Assembly: GCA_037176725.1 (NCBI GenBank) | Contig: JAZBRS010000077.1 | Coordinates: 1,922,001-1,986,000 of the forward strand | Direction of reading: 5' to 3' | Origin: Posidonia oceanica | Taxonomy: Eukaryota > Streptophyta > Magnoliopsida > Alismatales > Posidoniaceae | DNA: 64,000 nucleotides | Shown: piece after piece, positions 40,641 to 51,386 of the stretch | How positions within the stretch are numbered: position 1 is the stretch's first letter | How the letters are laid out: the number at the start of each line of letters is the position of its first letter | Program-made: the position numbers and the translations under genes | The notes under the pieces: model-generated | The model's input: the letters and a program-made list of their open reading frames with translations, nothing else | Database searches by the model: none | What the model was told of the DNA's origin: nothing

Positions 40641-43600
40641 ATAAAACCTCAGAAAAACCGTGCAAATGCAAATGCAAGGAAAAGATTAGAAGCAGTAAAA
40701 GGAGAAGAAGAACAACGCATGTGTGAGAACAGGCGCTGTTCGGGGCCACACAGAGTAGGTGTGAAGACCTACAAAGGGGAGAGTGAGCAAACGGAGGGAT
40801 TACCACTCCTTTGTGACCGTTTCCCACTAAATCGTTCCACAATCTGTCTCGCACACTGCCCAAAGCTCGCGATGCGATCGGAACGTGGAAAAGAGGGAAG
40901 AAAGTCACATTAAGTGGTAAATCTAGGGAAAACTCAACACAAAACACATGGGGAAACGCGAAACGGGGATCTAAGTTGACAAGCAGAAAGGGGAGGTCCT
41001 ATTCTACATGCTCAAAGAGACAGAAATCGAAAACAAGGAAAACTATGCAAATGGCATGCAAATGAATGCAATGCAGGGGTTCAGGAGGACATACCTGGAA
41101 ATCCGGGAGCCTGATCTGAGATCTGTCTAGTCCATGCTGAAGAGCGCTTCGCTGCGGTCGCCTGGGCAGCTTACTTGAGGAGATCCAACGGCCGGGTTGG
41201 AAGATATCGCCGCTTCAAGGGAGGAGGGCCAGAACAGGGGAGAAGAACAGATCTAAGTGTTCAGGAGGTCCTAGGGGTGTGCAAAAGGTCCTCCCAAGTG
41301 AAGGGGAGCTAAAGGTGCTTAGTGTGTGCAAAAGGATGCTGAAATGCAAGACTAAATGAATGCAGGATGCATGCAAAAGCAAGAAGAGACAAGGGGAAAA
41401 ACTTGGAAAAGACAAGAGTTCAGATGCATTTTTGAAAAAGAAAAGGGGCTAAATGCAAGTTTTCACAAAGGATGGGGTCCACAGAGGAGGGTTTTGAAAA
41501 CAGGAGAGGGCAGGGCTTTATTTTGCAAAAGATTGGGTTCAGAAAGCTATTTTGAAAAGAGGGTATGCATCAGAAGAAGTTTTGAAAACAAACGGAAATC
41601 ATAGTGTAATTTGGAAAAATTCTGGGGTCTAAAGTGCAAATTTTCCAGAAAACAGGGTTCTGGGGAGTCCGGGAATGCAAGTGGAGGGTCTACATGCAAT
41701 TTTGTAAGCATAGGAGCTAAGATGCAACTTTAGGGGCAAAACAGTCTTTTTACATGGTTTTTAAAGGATGCAAGGACCTATGTGTGATTTTTGAATCATG
41801 CAGGGGTCAAATATGCAATTTTATATGGTAAACATGCTCTGAAATCAAAAGACAGGACTGATGTGCAATTTTTTGAAAAAACAGGGTTGAAAATGCAATG
41901 CAATAAGCAAAAATGCATGCAGGATGGTTACTGTCCATTTAAAATGGACCTATATGCAAAAATAAAAAAACAGGAGGTAAAATATGCAATGCAGTATGCA
42001 AAAATTAAAAATGAAGCCTAAGTTACTACAGTACATGGACCTAAATGCAAAATCAGAAACATGCAGGGGGCCAGAATGCAATGCAATATGGCAAAATCAA
42101 TGCATTTAAATTAAATGAACTACTGCAGGACCTGGATGCAAAAACTAAAAACAGAGGGTCTAAAACATAAAAAATTATAACTAGAATGCACAGTAAAGGG
42201 ACTGATTTGAAAATACAGAAAAACAGAAACACTTAGTGCAATTTAGCATGGTTTTGAATTAAAAACTAAGCAAATTAAATGACATAAGGACCAGAATGCA
42301 AAAATAAGAAAACTTAGACCAAACATGCAATATTTACTAGCAAACTATATTAACAGGAAAATAAATGAACAGTAAACGGCCGAAGGGCCGTGGGCACTGT
42401 AGCAGCAGGCTGCCAGCGCCCGCGACCGCCGGCACAGGGCTGTTGAGGAGGCGTTGGACGGCAGGGGAGGTGCACTCGGAGCTGGCGGAGACAGGGCGGC
42501 GATCAGCGGAGGACGACGTGGCCTGGATCGCGCCGGAGCGCTCGCCGGAGTTCTGCAGAGACTCAGAGGCTTGGTCCGGCCGTTCGACGCAGCGGAGTTG
42601 CGTTCCGAAGACCGAAGGAGCCACCTGGCGTCCGTGTGGAGCTGAGGGAGTCACCGGGGCGATGTTCCGCTGGCCGGAGCGCCGTGAAGGCTGGAGAACT
42701 GTGCCGGAGAAGACAACCGGAGCGACGAACGGCGACGGAGCAGGAGGATTGGAAACGCTATCCTAAAGGGTGGAGAAGCATCGCGGGAAGAAAAGAAGAC
42801 TAAGGGAAGAAGATTTTACCTGATTCTGCATCTGAGGTGTCCTCCCGACCTTAGCAGTTCCGGAGGTGGCCGGTGGGGGTCGTCCGGTTGCTGCGGGCGT
42901 CGCCGGCTACTCGCGAGGGCTGGAGCTGCTTCAGGGCGATCTTCCGGTGCTTCCCGGTCGGTTGGATGGAAGCTTCAGAGCTTGGAGAGAAATTCGGCAC
43001 TCTGTGGGTTCAGAAAAACAGTCGGGAGTCGGGGGGAGTGTCCGCTGCTCGTCTGGTTGGATGGGACCCTCCGGGAGGTTGCTGGAGGTCCGGGGAGCGG
43101 TTCTGGATTGCTGGATGGGATTTCCGGAGAGTGTGGAGAAGGTTCGGAGCTCGGTTGATTTTCTGGTCAGTGGAGAAGACAGGTGTTTGTTGTGGAATTC
43201 TCGGTCTGTGGTGGATGGCCGGGTCTGATGTCAGGCGCTCTGGGAAGGTAATGGTCTGGTGAATCTTTAGGTGGGGTTTGGGAGGAATCAGTGGACTGGA
43301 GTGAAGGGAATTCTGGAGTGGGTTGTGTTGGATTTACAGTTGGAGTTTCAAGTGATCTGAGGGTGATTTGGGATGGTTTCAGGGGTGGAATGGCCGTGAA
43401 GTGGTGAAGGAAGGATGCAGGGTTACTGGGTGAGCTTGGGGGATCAAATGGGAGAGAAATTGGGGCTTGGACGGGGTTTGGGTTACTGGCAAAAGAGGAG
43501 AAGGATCTGCTGAAGATGGAGGAAGGAATTGGAGAAGGTTCTGATGGGGAAAGGCCCTGGAATTGCGATCTCTCTCCGGGATGCCAAAGCACACTCTCAG

Positions 43601-43739
43601 GCTCTCTCTCTCGGGCTCTTCTCCCTGGGAATTGGATGATACAGAGGAAGAAAGAGGAGGTCGTTCAGGTGGAGAAAGCTATTGAAATTCTGGTTTTTCT
43701 CTCAAGTTGCTGATTGCTAACTGATGGGCTCTGCTTCTC

Positions 43740-43805
43740 TCACTCTCTGGATGATCAAAAAGCCGCCCGAAGGAGGGGATGACTGGAGGCTTATATCAGG
43801 AGGAA
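43740..43805 (-). promoter_or_regulatory. Predicted LTR promoter of element C
   Basis: The minus strand has CTGATATAAGCC near 43,797, then after about 35 nt a purine-rich stretch GAGAGTGAGAGAAGCAGAGC typical of a plant transcript start, followed by a pyrimidine- and CTCTCTC-containing leader. If right, U3 is about 1.9 kb and the transcript starts near 43,760. It is predicted from sequence only. Confidence 0.45.
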
Positions 43806-44249
43806 AGCTGCCGGTGCGCGCGCTGGGATTTTGAATTCAACGGTGACGCACTGCAGCTGAGGAGATGGGTGCCGGCGAGACGACGGGCATTGAATGCCTC
43901 CCGGAATTGGTGCTGAGATGGGAGAGAGCGGCGAGCTGCTGTGGATGATAAGATGGAGGCTTGAAATTTAAATGGTGGAGGGAACTCTGTTGCAGGCCGC
44001 TCGCAGGAGAAAACGGTGGAGAGAAGAGAAAAAAAAAAAGAATGCAGAAAGTTGAGGAAGAAGAAGGAAGAAGGAGGCCGGACTGTGGGCCGAAGGAAAA
44101 AAGAAAAGAAATAGAAGAAAAAAAGAAAAACGGGCTGGATTGGGCCCAGTATGGAAAGAAAGAAAAAAAGAGAAGTAAGAAAGAAGAGAGGGTAGAGTGG
44201 GAAATAAAAATAGTAAAAAGGAACTAAAAATAAGTAAAAATACTAGGAA

Positions 44250-45000
44250 GGCTGTGTTGCGAATTAGGATTTTAATTAGATTTTTTTAATGACCGTTTTG
44301 GGGTTAATTAGTGTGTTTTGGGTTTGATTAGGGTTTTAGGGTTTTGTTTTGCTATTAATTTGTTTTCCATTTGATTAAGTGTTTGTTAAATCTTTTAAAT
44401 TGTTTTGTTAATTGTGTTTTTCTTGTTAAGTACTCAGGATGTTAATTAGGATTTTTAAGATTTATTTTTATATTAATTAGGATGGGTTTTGGGCCTTTTA
44501 GTTTTAGTCTTTTAGGATTTTCCTTTTTTAAGTCTTTTTGGATTAGGTTTCTGATTTTTTTTATTTTATTAAGTTTTTCCTGACGTTTTTTAATTAGGTT
44601 TCTCTTGTCTGATGGATTGTTTTTTAAGTCTTTTTAATGTGTTTTTTATTTTCTTTTTAATTAAGTTCTTAGGTTGTTGTTTTCTTATGTTTGTTAAGTT
44701 AAGCCTTTTTTTCTTTCATTACTTACTTATCTTGGTGTTTTAATTGTTTTACTTCTTTTTAGGGTTTGTTTTTTAATTCTTTTGATAGGGTTTTCACTTT
44801 TGGTGTGTTTTGATTTTATTTTAGTTTTTTCTTTGATTTTTTAGTGTTTTCTTTTGGTTTGTTTTGCATTTTTTAGTTTGCATGCTTGATTCTCTTTTTA
44901 GCTTGATTTAGTTAAGTTTAAGTTTTTAATTACTTGTTCAATGTTTTTTCATTGTTTTTCTTAGGGTTCTGATTTGTTTCTTTTATGTTTTGGGGTTTTA
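44250..45000 (+). repeat. T-rich stretch with TTTAGGGTTTT words in C's LTR
   Basis: The plus strand is T-rich with repeated TTAGGGTTTTG and TTAATTAGG words. On the element strand it is A-rich with AAAACCCTAAA. It is absent from B's LTR, which helps explain the length difference. No gene is seen. Confidence 0.6.
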
Positions 45001-45718
45001 CAGATTTTTAGGGGTTTTTGTGAATTTTTGCAAAAGAGAGAAAAGGAAAAAAGGAGGAAAGAAATGGAAAAAAGAGGGAGATAAAAGGAAAAGAGATAGG
45101 TTGGAGGAAAATGATTTTTTTAAAATTTAGGGAAAATGTTAAAAATAAAGTAAAAATAGGAATAAGATAGAGGAAGGACAGAAGCACAGAGGGGGCCCAC
45201 AGCCAGACCAGAGAAAGGGTAAGAAGGGGATGAAAAGAGAGATGATAACCAGGAGAGAGAGAGAGGAGAGAGAAAATGATAATCCTGGAGAGAGAAAAGG
45301 ATAATTTGGGTGAATGGAGGTCTTAAAGGTTTTGGAATGGGATGAAAATTGGTGAATGGGCAGTCTAGGGTTTGAGGTGTTGGTTCTGAAGTTTTGGTTT
45401 GATTCTGAGAAGGTTTTAGAGGGGTTTCAAGGTGTAGAAAAAGGGTAGTTTCACCTAGGTTTTCTAGGGTTTTTGGGAACGGTCTAGGTTTGAGATTTTC
45501 TAAGTGTTCGGGCAGGTTTGCTAAGTGGGTATTGGTGGGTTTTCCTATGGATTTTGGTCAGGTTTTGAGCTTGGGAAGAGGGGTAAAGGCTTAGGTCAAG
45601 TTTGCTTGGTTTTGAAGGGTAAAGAGGAGGGTTAGGGTTTGGTTTGGTTTAGGTTTGAGTCCAGCAATCACTAGGAGGGCTCCAAATGGTCCAAGCCTGC
45701 CAAGATGGGGTGTCAACA

Positions 45719-45734
45719 GATGCCCCTCCCTGAG
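45719..45734 (-). other. Polypurine tract of element C
   Basis: Minus strand CTCAGGGAGGGGCATC immediately before the LTR start TGTTGACACC. It contains A's tract exactly. Confidence 0.85.
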
Positions 45735-46264
45735 CAAGGTCAAGCGAAGCGAGGCCGCTGCTCAGGGTTGACAAGACACCCCATCTGACTGGCAGGAGCA
45801 GCGGTTTGCTATGGGCGTGAGCTACTTATTCGGCGGATGCACCGAAAATCGTAGCCTATTGCCGCAATGCAAAATGCAGGGTGCAGATGGATGATGCTAA
45901 GTGTGTAATGCATGCTAATGCAAATGCATTGCAAGAGTTAGTCCAAAAGTTAGCCAAATAAAGGAAAATGCTGATGCTGTGCAAGTGATGCCAATGATAC
46001 TAAAGTAGTATGCAATGCTAGCAGAGAAGATGCAGAGATGATGCAAGAGAAAATGCTAAAAGGACGCGATGTGGTGCAAGGATCCGGTAGGAAAGCCAGA
46101 CTTGTGCGACAAAGCAAGGGTAAACAGGGTGCAGCTCGTCCCCGCCCAGGGAGCAAGCTAGCAGAAGAGAAAAGAGGGGTGCGAGGGGAGAGAGGCCAAC
46201 TCTCCTATCGCAAAAAAAAAAGAGGTGCATGACTTTGCCTTCCTGGGGCAAGGTCACGCCAAAA

Positions 46265-47215
46265 AGGATGATAAGGTGACGGGCTTATCGTCCGGATAGT
46301 TTACGGTCCTATCAACCGGGAGTGATAGTTTAGGTTATCAGCCTAGAGCGATAGTTTAGGTTATCAGCCTGGAGTGATAGTTTAGGTTATCAGCCTAGAG
46401 TGATAGTTTAGGTTATCAGCCTAGAGCAGTTGTGAGTGATAGTTACTGGATATCAGCCGTATAACATGGTTGTGTGGGATAGTTTACAGTCCTATCAACT
46501 GGCGGATAGTTTACAGACCTATCAACTGGCGGATAGTTTACAGACCTATCAACTGGCGGATAGTTTACAGACCTATCAACTGGAAGCCACAAACCATGAG
46601 TGATAGTTACTGGGTATCAGCCGTATAACGCAAATGCCGGATAGTTTACAGTCCTATCAACTGGAGCGATAGTTTACAGACCTATTAACTGGTGGATAGT
46701 TTACAGACCTATCAACTGGCGGATAGTTTACAGTCCTATCAACTGGAAACGGCATTGCGAGGGACAGTTACTGGGTGTCAGCCGTATAACATGATTGCGT
46801 GTGATAGTTTAGGATATCAGCCTAGCGATAGTTTACAGTCCTATCAACTGGAACGATAGTTTACAGTCCTATCAACTGGCGGATAGTTTACAGGCCTATC
46901 AACTGGAACGCGCAATGATGAGGGATAGTTACTGGATATCAGCCGTATAATGCAATTGCTGGTGATAGTTTAGGATATCAGCCTAACGATAGTTTACAGT
47001 CCTATCAACTGGCGGATAGTTTACAGACCTATCAACAGGCGGATAGTTTACAGACCTATCAACTGGAAACCGCAATTGCAAGGGACAGTTACTGGATGTC
47101 AGCCGTATAACACAACTGTGGGCCAACCATGGATCGGCCCAGATGATAGTTTAGGTTATCAGCCTGAGAGTGCTTGATTGTTGATAGTTTAGGATATCAG
47201 CCTGAGAGTGCTTGA
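46265..47215. repeat. Array of about 27 short hairpins in C's 3' UTR
   Basis: Main unit is about 27 bp with GATAG-TTTACAGAC-CTATC, followed by AACTGG. A second type is GATA-GTTTAGGT-TATC or GATA-GTTTAGGA-TATC followed by AGCCT. A third is GATA-GTTACTGGA-TATC followed by AGCCGTATAAC. The third also occurs as GACA...TGTC (46,763 and 47,091), where both arms have changed together. GATAAG...CTTATC occurs at the edge (46,270 and, beyond the minisatellite, 47,868). Confidence 0.88.
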
Positions 47216-47230
47216 TTGTTGGATAAGAGG

Positions 47231-47860
47231 GGATGAGATAATGATGAGAGTTATTGCTAAAGAGGGGGATGAGATCATGATGAGAGTTATTGCTAAAGAG
47301 GGGGATGAGATCATGATGAGAATGATTGCTAAAGAGGGGGCGAGATCATGATGAGAATGATTGCTAAAGAGGGGGATGAGATCATGATGAGAGTTATTGC
47401 TAAAGAGGGGGATGAGATCATGATGAGAATGATTGCTAAAAAGGGGGATGAGATCATGATGAGAGTTATTGCTAAAGAGGGGGTAAGATCATGATGAGAG
47501 TTATTGCTAAAGAGGGGGGTGAGATCATGATGAGAGTTATTGCTAAAGAGGGAGATGAGATCATGATGAGAGTTATTGCTAAAGAGGGGGATGAGATCAT
47601 GATGAGAATGATTGCTAAAGAGGGGGATGAGATCATGATGAGAGTTATTGCTAAAGAGGGGGATGAGATCATGATGAGAATGATTGCTAAAGAGGGGGCG
47701 AGATCATGATGAGAATGATTGCTAAAGAGGGGGATGAGATCATGATGAGAATGATTGCTAAAGAGGGGGCGAGATCATGATGAGAACTATTGCCAAAGAG
47801 GGGGATGAGATCATGATGAGAATGATTGCTAAAGAGGGGGCGAGATCATGATGAGAATGA
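47231..47860 (+). repeat. 36-bp minisatellite, about 17 units
   Basis: Units of GAGGGGGATGAGATCATGAT then GAGAGTTATTGCTAAA, with a 34-bp form that has GGGGGCGAG and two alternating inner variants (GAGTTATT or GAATGATT). Since 36 is a multiple of three it gives a periodic frame of 12 residues, which is not a real protein. Confidence 0.9.
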
Positions 47861-48795
47861 TTGATTGATAAGATATCGGACTTATCGGCCGGCAAAGAGG
47901 GGGTGAGGTAATGATGAGATAAAGAGAGGGTGAGATAATGATGAGAAAGTGGGGATGAGGTAATGATGAGAAGAAATCATCCTATGACACCAGGAATATC
48001 ATAGGGGAAAGAGGGGAAGAATGATACCAAGGGGCGATCAAAAGATGCCCCTGGTGTCGGGATGACACCAGGGATTGGCCAACGCGTCCTTGGCATCGAA
48101 AGCAAGGGGTGATGACAAGATTGTCGTGCTTGTCAGACGAGTATTTTGGGGTACCAACCCGCAGATGACGATCCAGCTGGGGATGACCAGCTGGGGATGA
48201 TGACAGGTTGACGGACCTATCGCCGAGCAGTTTGGGGTGCCAGCCCGCAAGGGACTCAGCTGGGGATGATCAGCTGAGGATGATGACAGGTTGACGGACC
48301 TTTCACCGAGCAGTTTGGGGTGCCAGCCCGCTGGGGACTCAGTTGGGGATGATCAGCTGAGGATGACAGGTTGACGGACCTTTCACCGAGCAGTTTGGGG
48401 TGCCAGCCCGCTGAGGATGATGATCCAGCTGGGGATGCCGGATGGCGTAGCTTGACGACGCGGGTCCGCAGGTGTTCTAGACTCCGGATTGGGTGCTGAG
48501 GACTTCGCTGCGTTGTGATGGCTGCAAGTCTGGCCAGAGGGCCCGAGATGATGATGATAATGAATATGCAATGCATTGAACAGTCATGAAGTGCAAGCGG
48601 ATAGCAGAAATAGTTTTTTATTGATAAAGCTTGATGAGTACAATGCCTGTGGCAGGCCAAAAGATGTACAGCATGACTTGAAAGAAGACCACATGATGGT
48701 TGCACAAGGGCCTAGTCAGTTCGAGCCTTCTTCGATTGTCTGGAGTCGGGGAATAGGGGGCCGCCTGGCGAGACCTCAGTAATAGGCCAGAGCTC

Positions 48796-49914
48796 TCAGA
48801 CTTCAGCTTCATATTCTGGGGTGCATCCTACACCTCTCACAGCTGCAATGTCTATTGATTGGACCCCATGCTGCATTAGACTAGCGAGCTTCTTGGTTGG
48901 GGCAGTTGTGCTGAGAGGGTACATCTGTAGAAGCTCGGGCGCTGTACTGTCAATGAAGGCGCCCTGCTGGAAGCCGAACTGGCGCATGACCCTGATTGGA
49001 TGGTACTCTACGCCTGCTGTGAAGCCTGGTAGAATGATCAGCCGCGTGTCGCGCGCGCTGAAGAAGACAGTAAATGGCTCGGCTACAGAGGGGACAATAC
49101 GCCAGGTTACAGCGTCGTCAGTCAGTGCTGATAGCTTATCGTATTCTTCTTTGACGCTCTTGTCTGTCTTGGCACGGGCGCTGCTGTAGTAAGCTTCGAA
49201 GGCATGCACTTGAGGGCACAAGGGGTTCATCTCTAAGTGCGCGGTTAGCCAGACTTGTATGAGTGCTCCGCAACCGTGGAAGTGGCAGCAGCGATGAGAG
49301 ATGCGGTCCAGCCTGCGATAGGTCTCTGCCAGGACAACTGGCGCCAGGTCTATGTGTTGGGTCACCACAGCTAATGCAATCTCTGCAACCTCAATGGCCA
49401 CTGTTAGTCGGCCATGAGTAAAGATCAGCTCGCCCAGGAAGCGGATAACAAATCCTCGGAGCCACAGCTCATCTCCGAGTTCTACGCGCTTGTTCATGAT
49501 ATCATCGAAGTGCGCAAGGCGAAGCATAGGTTCAGGCCCACTGGTGCAGATTAGTTTCTGTTGGCAGGTTCGAGTGGGGAGCCCAGTCAGCTGGCTCAGG
49601 ACCTTCAGATATCCATCTCGCCTCATGAAAACAGGCGGCCCCAGGATCTTGGAAAAGCCGCAGATCCGACGCACCTCTTCCAGTGTAGGTGTCAGCTCAG
49701 TTTTGCCAAAGCCAAAGACATGGTGCACCGGTTTCCAGAATCTTGCGGCGGCACACAGAAGGTGACGGCTGACTTCCACATCAGCAGCCTTCAGCAGTTT
49801 GGTTGGGACCCCCCAGAGGCGCAGCTTCTCACAGTCTTCTTGAGTGAGCCTGCCGATCCATTCTCCCAGGGTTTCCGAGCAGTGTGCGGGAGTCAGCAGA
49901 GTTGGGAAGCCCAT
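48796..49914 (-). CDS. Accessory ORF of element C (DUF7745 / plant mobile domain-like protein), intact
   Basis: An open frame of 372 codons on the element's sense strand, 1.47 kb after pol. It starts at MGFPTLLTPAHCSETL, the same start as in A and B, and ends at TGA 48,796-48,798. Residues 50-95 have FWKPVHHVFGFGKTELTPTL and EEVRRICGF, the opening of the PMD/DUF7745 fold family. Residues 140-230 have GDELWLRGFVIRFLGELIF, EVAEIALAVVTQ, DLAPVVLAETYRRLDRIS and GCGALIQVWLTAHLEM. The C-terminal third has EPFTVFFSARDTRLIILPGF and EYHPIRVMRQFGF. There is no membrane segment or signal peptide. Host relatives (MAIN, MAIL1) act in silencing and genome stability, but the role here is unknown. The TGA lies where A has CAA; the frame continues 27 codons to TAG at 48,712-48,714 with a basic SRQSKKARTD end. 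Confidence 0.82.
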   Translation of the reverse strand: MGFPTLLTPAHCSETLGEWIGRLTQEDCEKLRLWGVPTKLLKAADVEVSRHLLCAAARFWKPVHHVFGFGKTELTPTLEEVRRICGFSKILGPPVFMRRDGYLKVLSQLTGLPTRTCQQKLICTSGPEPMLRLAHFDDIMNKRVELGDELWLRGFVIRFLGELIFTHGRLTVAIEVAEIALAVVTQHIDLAPVVLAETYRRLDRISHRCCHFHGCGALIQVWLTAHLEMNPLCPQVHAFEAYYSSARAKTDKSVKEEYDKLSALTDDAVTWRIVPSVAEPFTVFFSARDTRLIILPGFTAGVEYHPIRVMRQFGFQQGAFIDSTAPELLQMYPLSTTAPTKKLASLMQHGVQSIDIAAVRGVGCTPEYEAEV

Positions 49915-51386
49915 TGCACAGGTTGCAGAAGACAGGCTGATAGTTGCGAAGCTTGAAGGTACCTACTATCAATAAACAGTCAGATCTCACAGGTATGTAA
50001 TCATTGACAACAAGCAGAAGCTGAGACTGAAAATGTAGTTCCATATGCAATCTAGCAAAGTGATAACAGAACATAGCTATTAAGCACTGATAAGCAAAGG
50101 GGATTCTGTAGCAGTCTTGCGAACACGGGGGCGAGGGCTGGCAGGTGATCTGGACCAGCGCAGCTCGAGTGTCGTCGATGCGCTCTGCTGGGGAGAAGTA
50201 CTGTCTCAGGGCCGAAGCGCGTTGCAGAGCGGGAGAAATTGATAGGAAAAGGAATGATAGAAGAAGATGCATGTATGCATGATGCAGGTGATATGCTTAT
50301 GAAGATGAGTAGTATGCTTGGATGGATGAGTATGCTTGGATGAATGAGTATACTTGGATGAATGAGTATGCTTGGATGCCCTCAGCATACGGAGTGCTTT
50401 GGTGCCTGCTGCAAAGGAAGGGAGTGGTCCCTGACTCACTGGGCCCTACCTAGACTCTTGGCTTGCTGGTGGCGCTCCGGAACGGGTGTTGGCATTGTAC
50501 AGGTGGTGGTGTGGTGAGGACAGGCTATTGGCCAAACTCTCAGGACCTACACCTATTCTTTCAACTCTCTTTTTTTTTTGATTGATTTCTCCCACATAGG
50601 TATGCAGTCTTTCTCTGCCTCTAGCCAGGAGAGGGTGAGTGTTCGCTCTTGAAGGGATGTGGTAGATTCTTTTAAGCTTGACATGCTGGGGATCTCTAGT
50701 AAAGTATGGGGGATAATGGTGCTTGTGTTTTTCGGGCTGCATTTTGCCTTTTCCTTCTTTTTTTGTTTTTTGCTTTGCTTGCTTTTTCCCCCTTTTTCTT
50801 TTTGGGTTTTTGTTCTATTTTTTTTTTTTGCTTGTTGTTTTGCTTTTCTCTTTTTTTTCAGGCTTTTGCTATCCCCATTTTGGTGGCAAAAGGAGGGTGT
50901 TTGAAATGTAATGGGTCTAGGCTTTGGGTCTGCTGTGTGATGGGTAGAAGGAGCAGGGTTAGACTGCACACCCCTATCTCTAGGGCCGGCTTCTGTCTTT
51001 GTCTTCTGTTCCTTGGATGTGCCTAAACCTAGATGTCTACTCTTACTTTTTCCAGACTCACATCCTAACATTTTTTCTCCCTCAGAGGTGTATGTCCTTG
51101 CGAGATTAGGCGGTTCGCCTGTCCTCGTTGGTGGTGGCTCCCTCACTAGCTAAGACATCTAAGTAGTGCCGGGTGAGGTAGGGCGACTCTTTCCAAAGCA
51201 GGCAAGCACTTCCGGTTTTCATCACCGGGCCCAAGATACAATGCTTGAGAGGGTGACAATGATGATTTTGGAGAGAGTTGATGCAAGAGTTGAAAGGATG
51301 ACGATGTTGATTTGAAATAGAGGTTGCAAGAGGTGAGAATGCAAGTGCAAGTGGGGGAAGGGCATCTGCAACGGGGCCGCCTTCGG
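49915..51386 (-). other. Element C spacer between pol and accessory ORF
   Basis: Non-coding. It has an A-rich tract on the minus strand (50,740-50,880, seen as T-rich on plus), a small 21-bp repeat GATGAGTATGCTTGGAT (50,308-50,380) and blocks shared with B. No gene is seen. How the accessory ORF is translated is not clear from the sequence. Confidence 0.6.

Larger units (their letters stand above)
39748..45718 (-). repeat. 3' LTR of element C (5,971 bp)
   Basis: The plus strand starts TGTAGCAATCCC and ends GTGTCAACA, giving TG...CA on both strands. In element direction it starts with C/T- and A-rich parts (45,718-44,250), a short purine block (plus strand, 44,020-44,230), a TATA-like promoter near 43,797, a CCGGAG-rich GC part (43,980-42,380), then ATGCAATTTT-type repeats (42,350-40,900), a 30-bp tandem array, the shared block (40,050-40,113) and a PBS-like core (39,862-39,872). 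A short ORF at 42,365-42,766 has no support. Confidence 0.92.
45735..48711 (-). other. Element C 3' UTR
   Basis: It holds, from the LTR outwards, a part with GCAATGC words, a hairpin array (46,265-47,215), a 36-bp minisatellite (47,231-47,860), GCCAGCCCG/CGAGCAGTTTGGGG modules in three or four copies (48,130-48,420) like those in A and B, and the end of the accessory reading frame. Confidence 0.8.

Noticed and set aside
42365..43592. GC-rich ORFs in C's LTR that might be a host gene.
   Set aside because: They lie in the LTR leader region, lack known motifs and are not matched by a shared frame in B's LTR.
44250..45000. Telomeric or interstitial telomere sequence (TTTAGGG words).
   Set aside because: The words are irregular and embedded in T-rich LTR sequence of C, with no tandem TTTAGGG run.
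47491..47709. Repetitive protein with a 12-residue period.
   Set aside because: It arises because the minisatellite unit is 36 bp. The frame breaks at each 34-bp unit.
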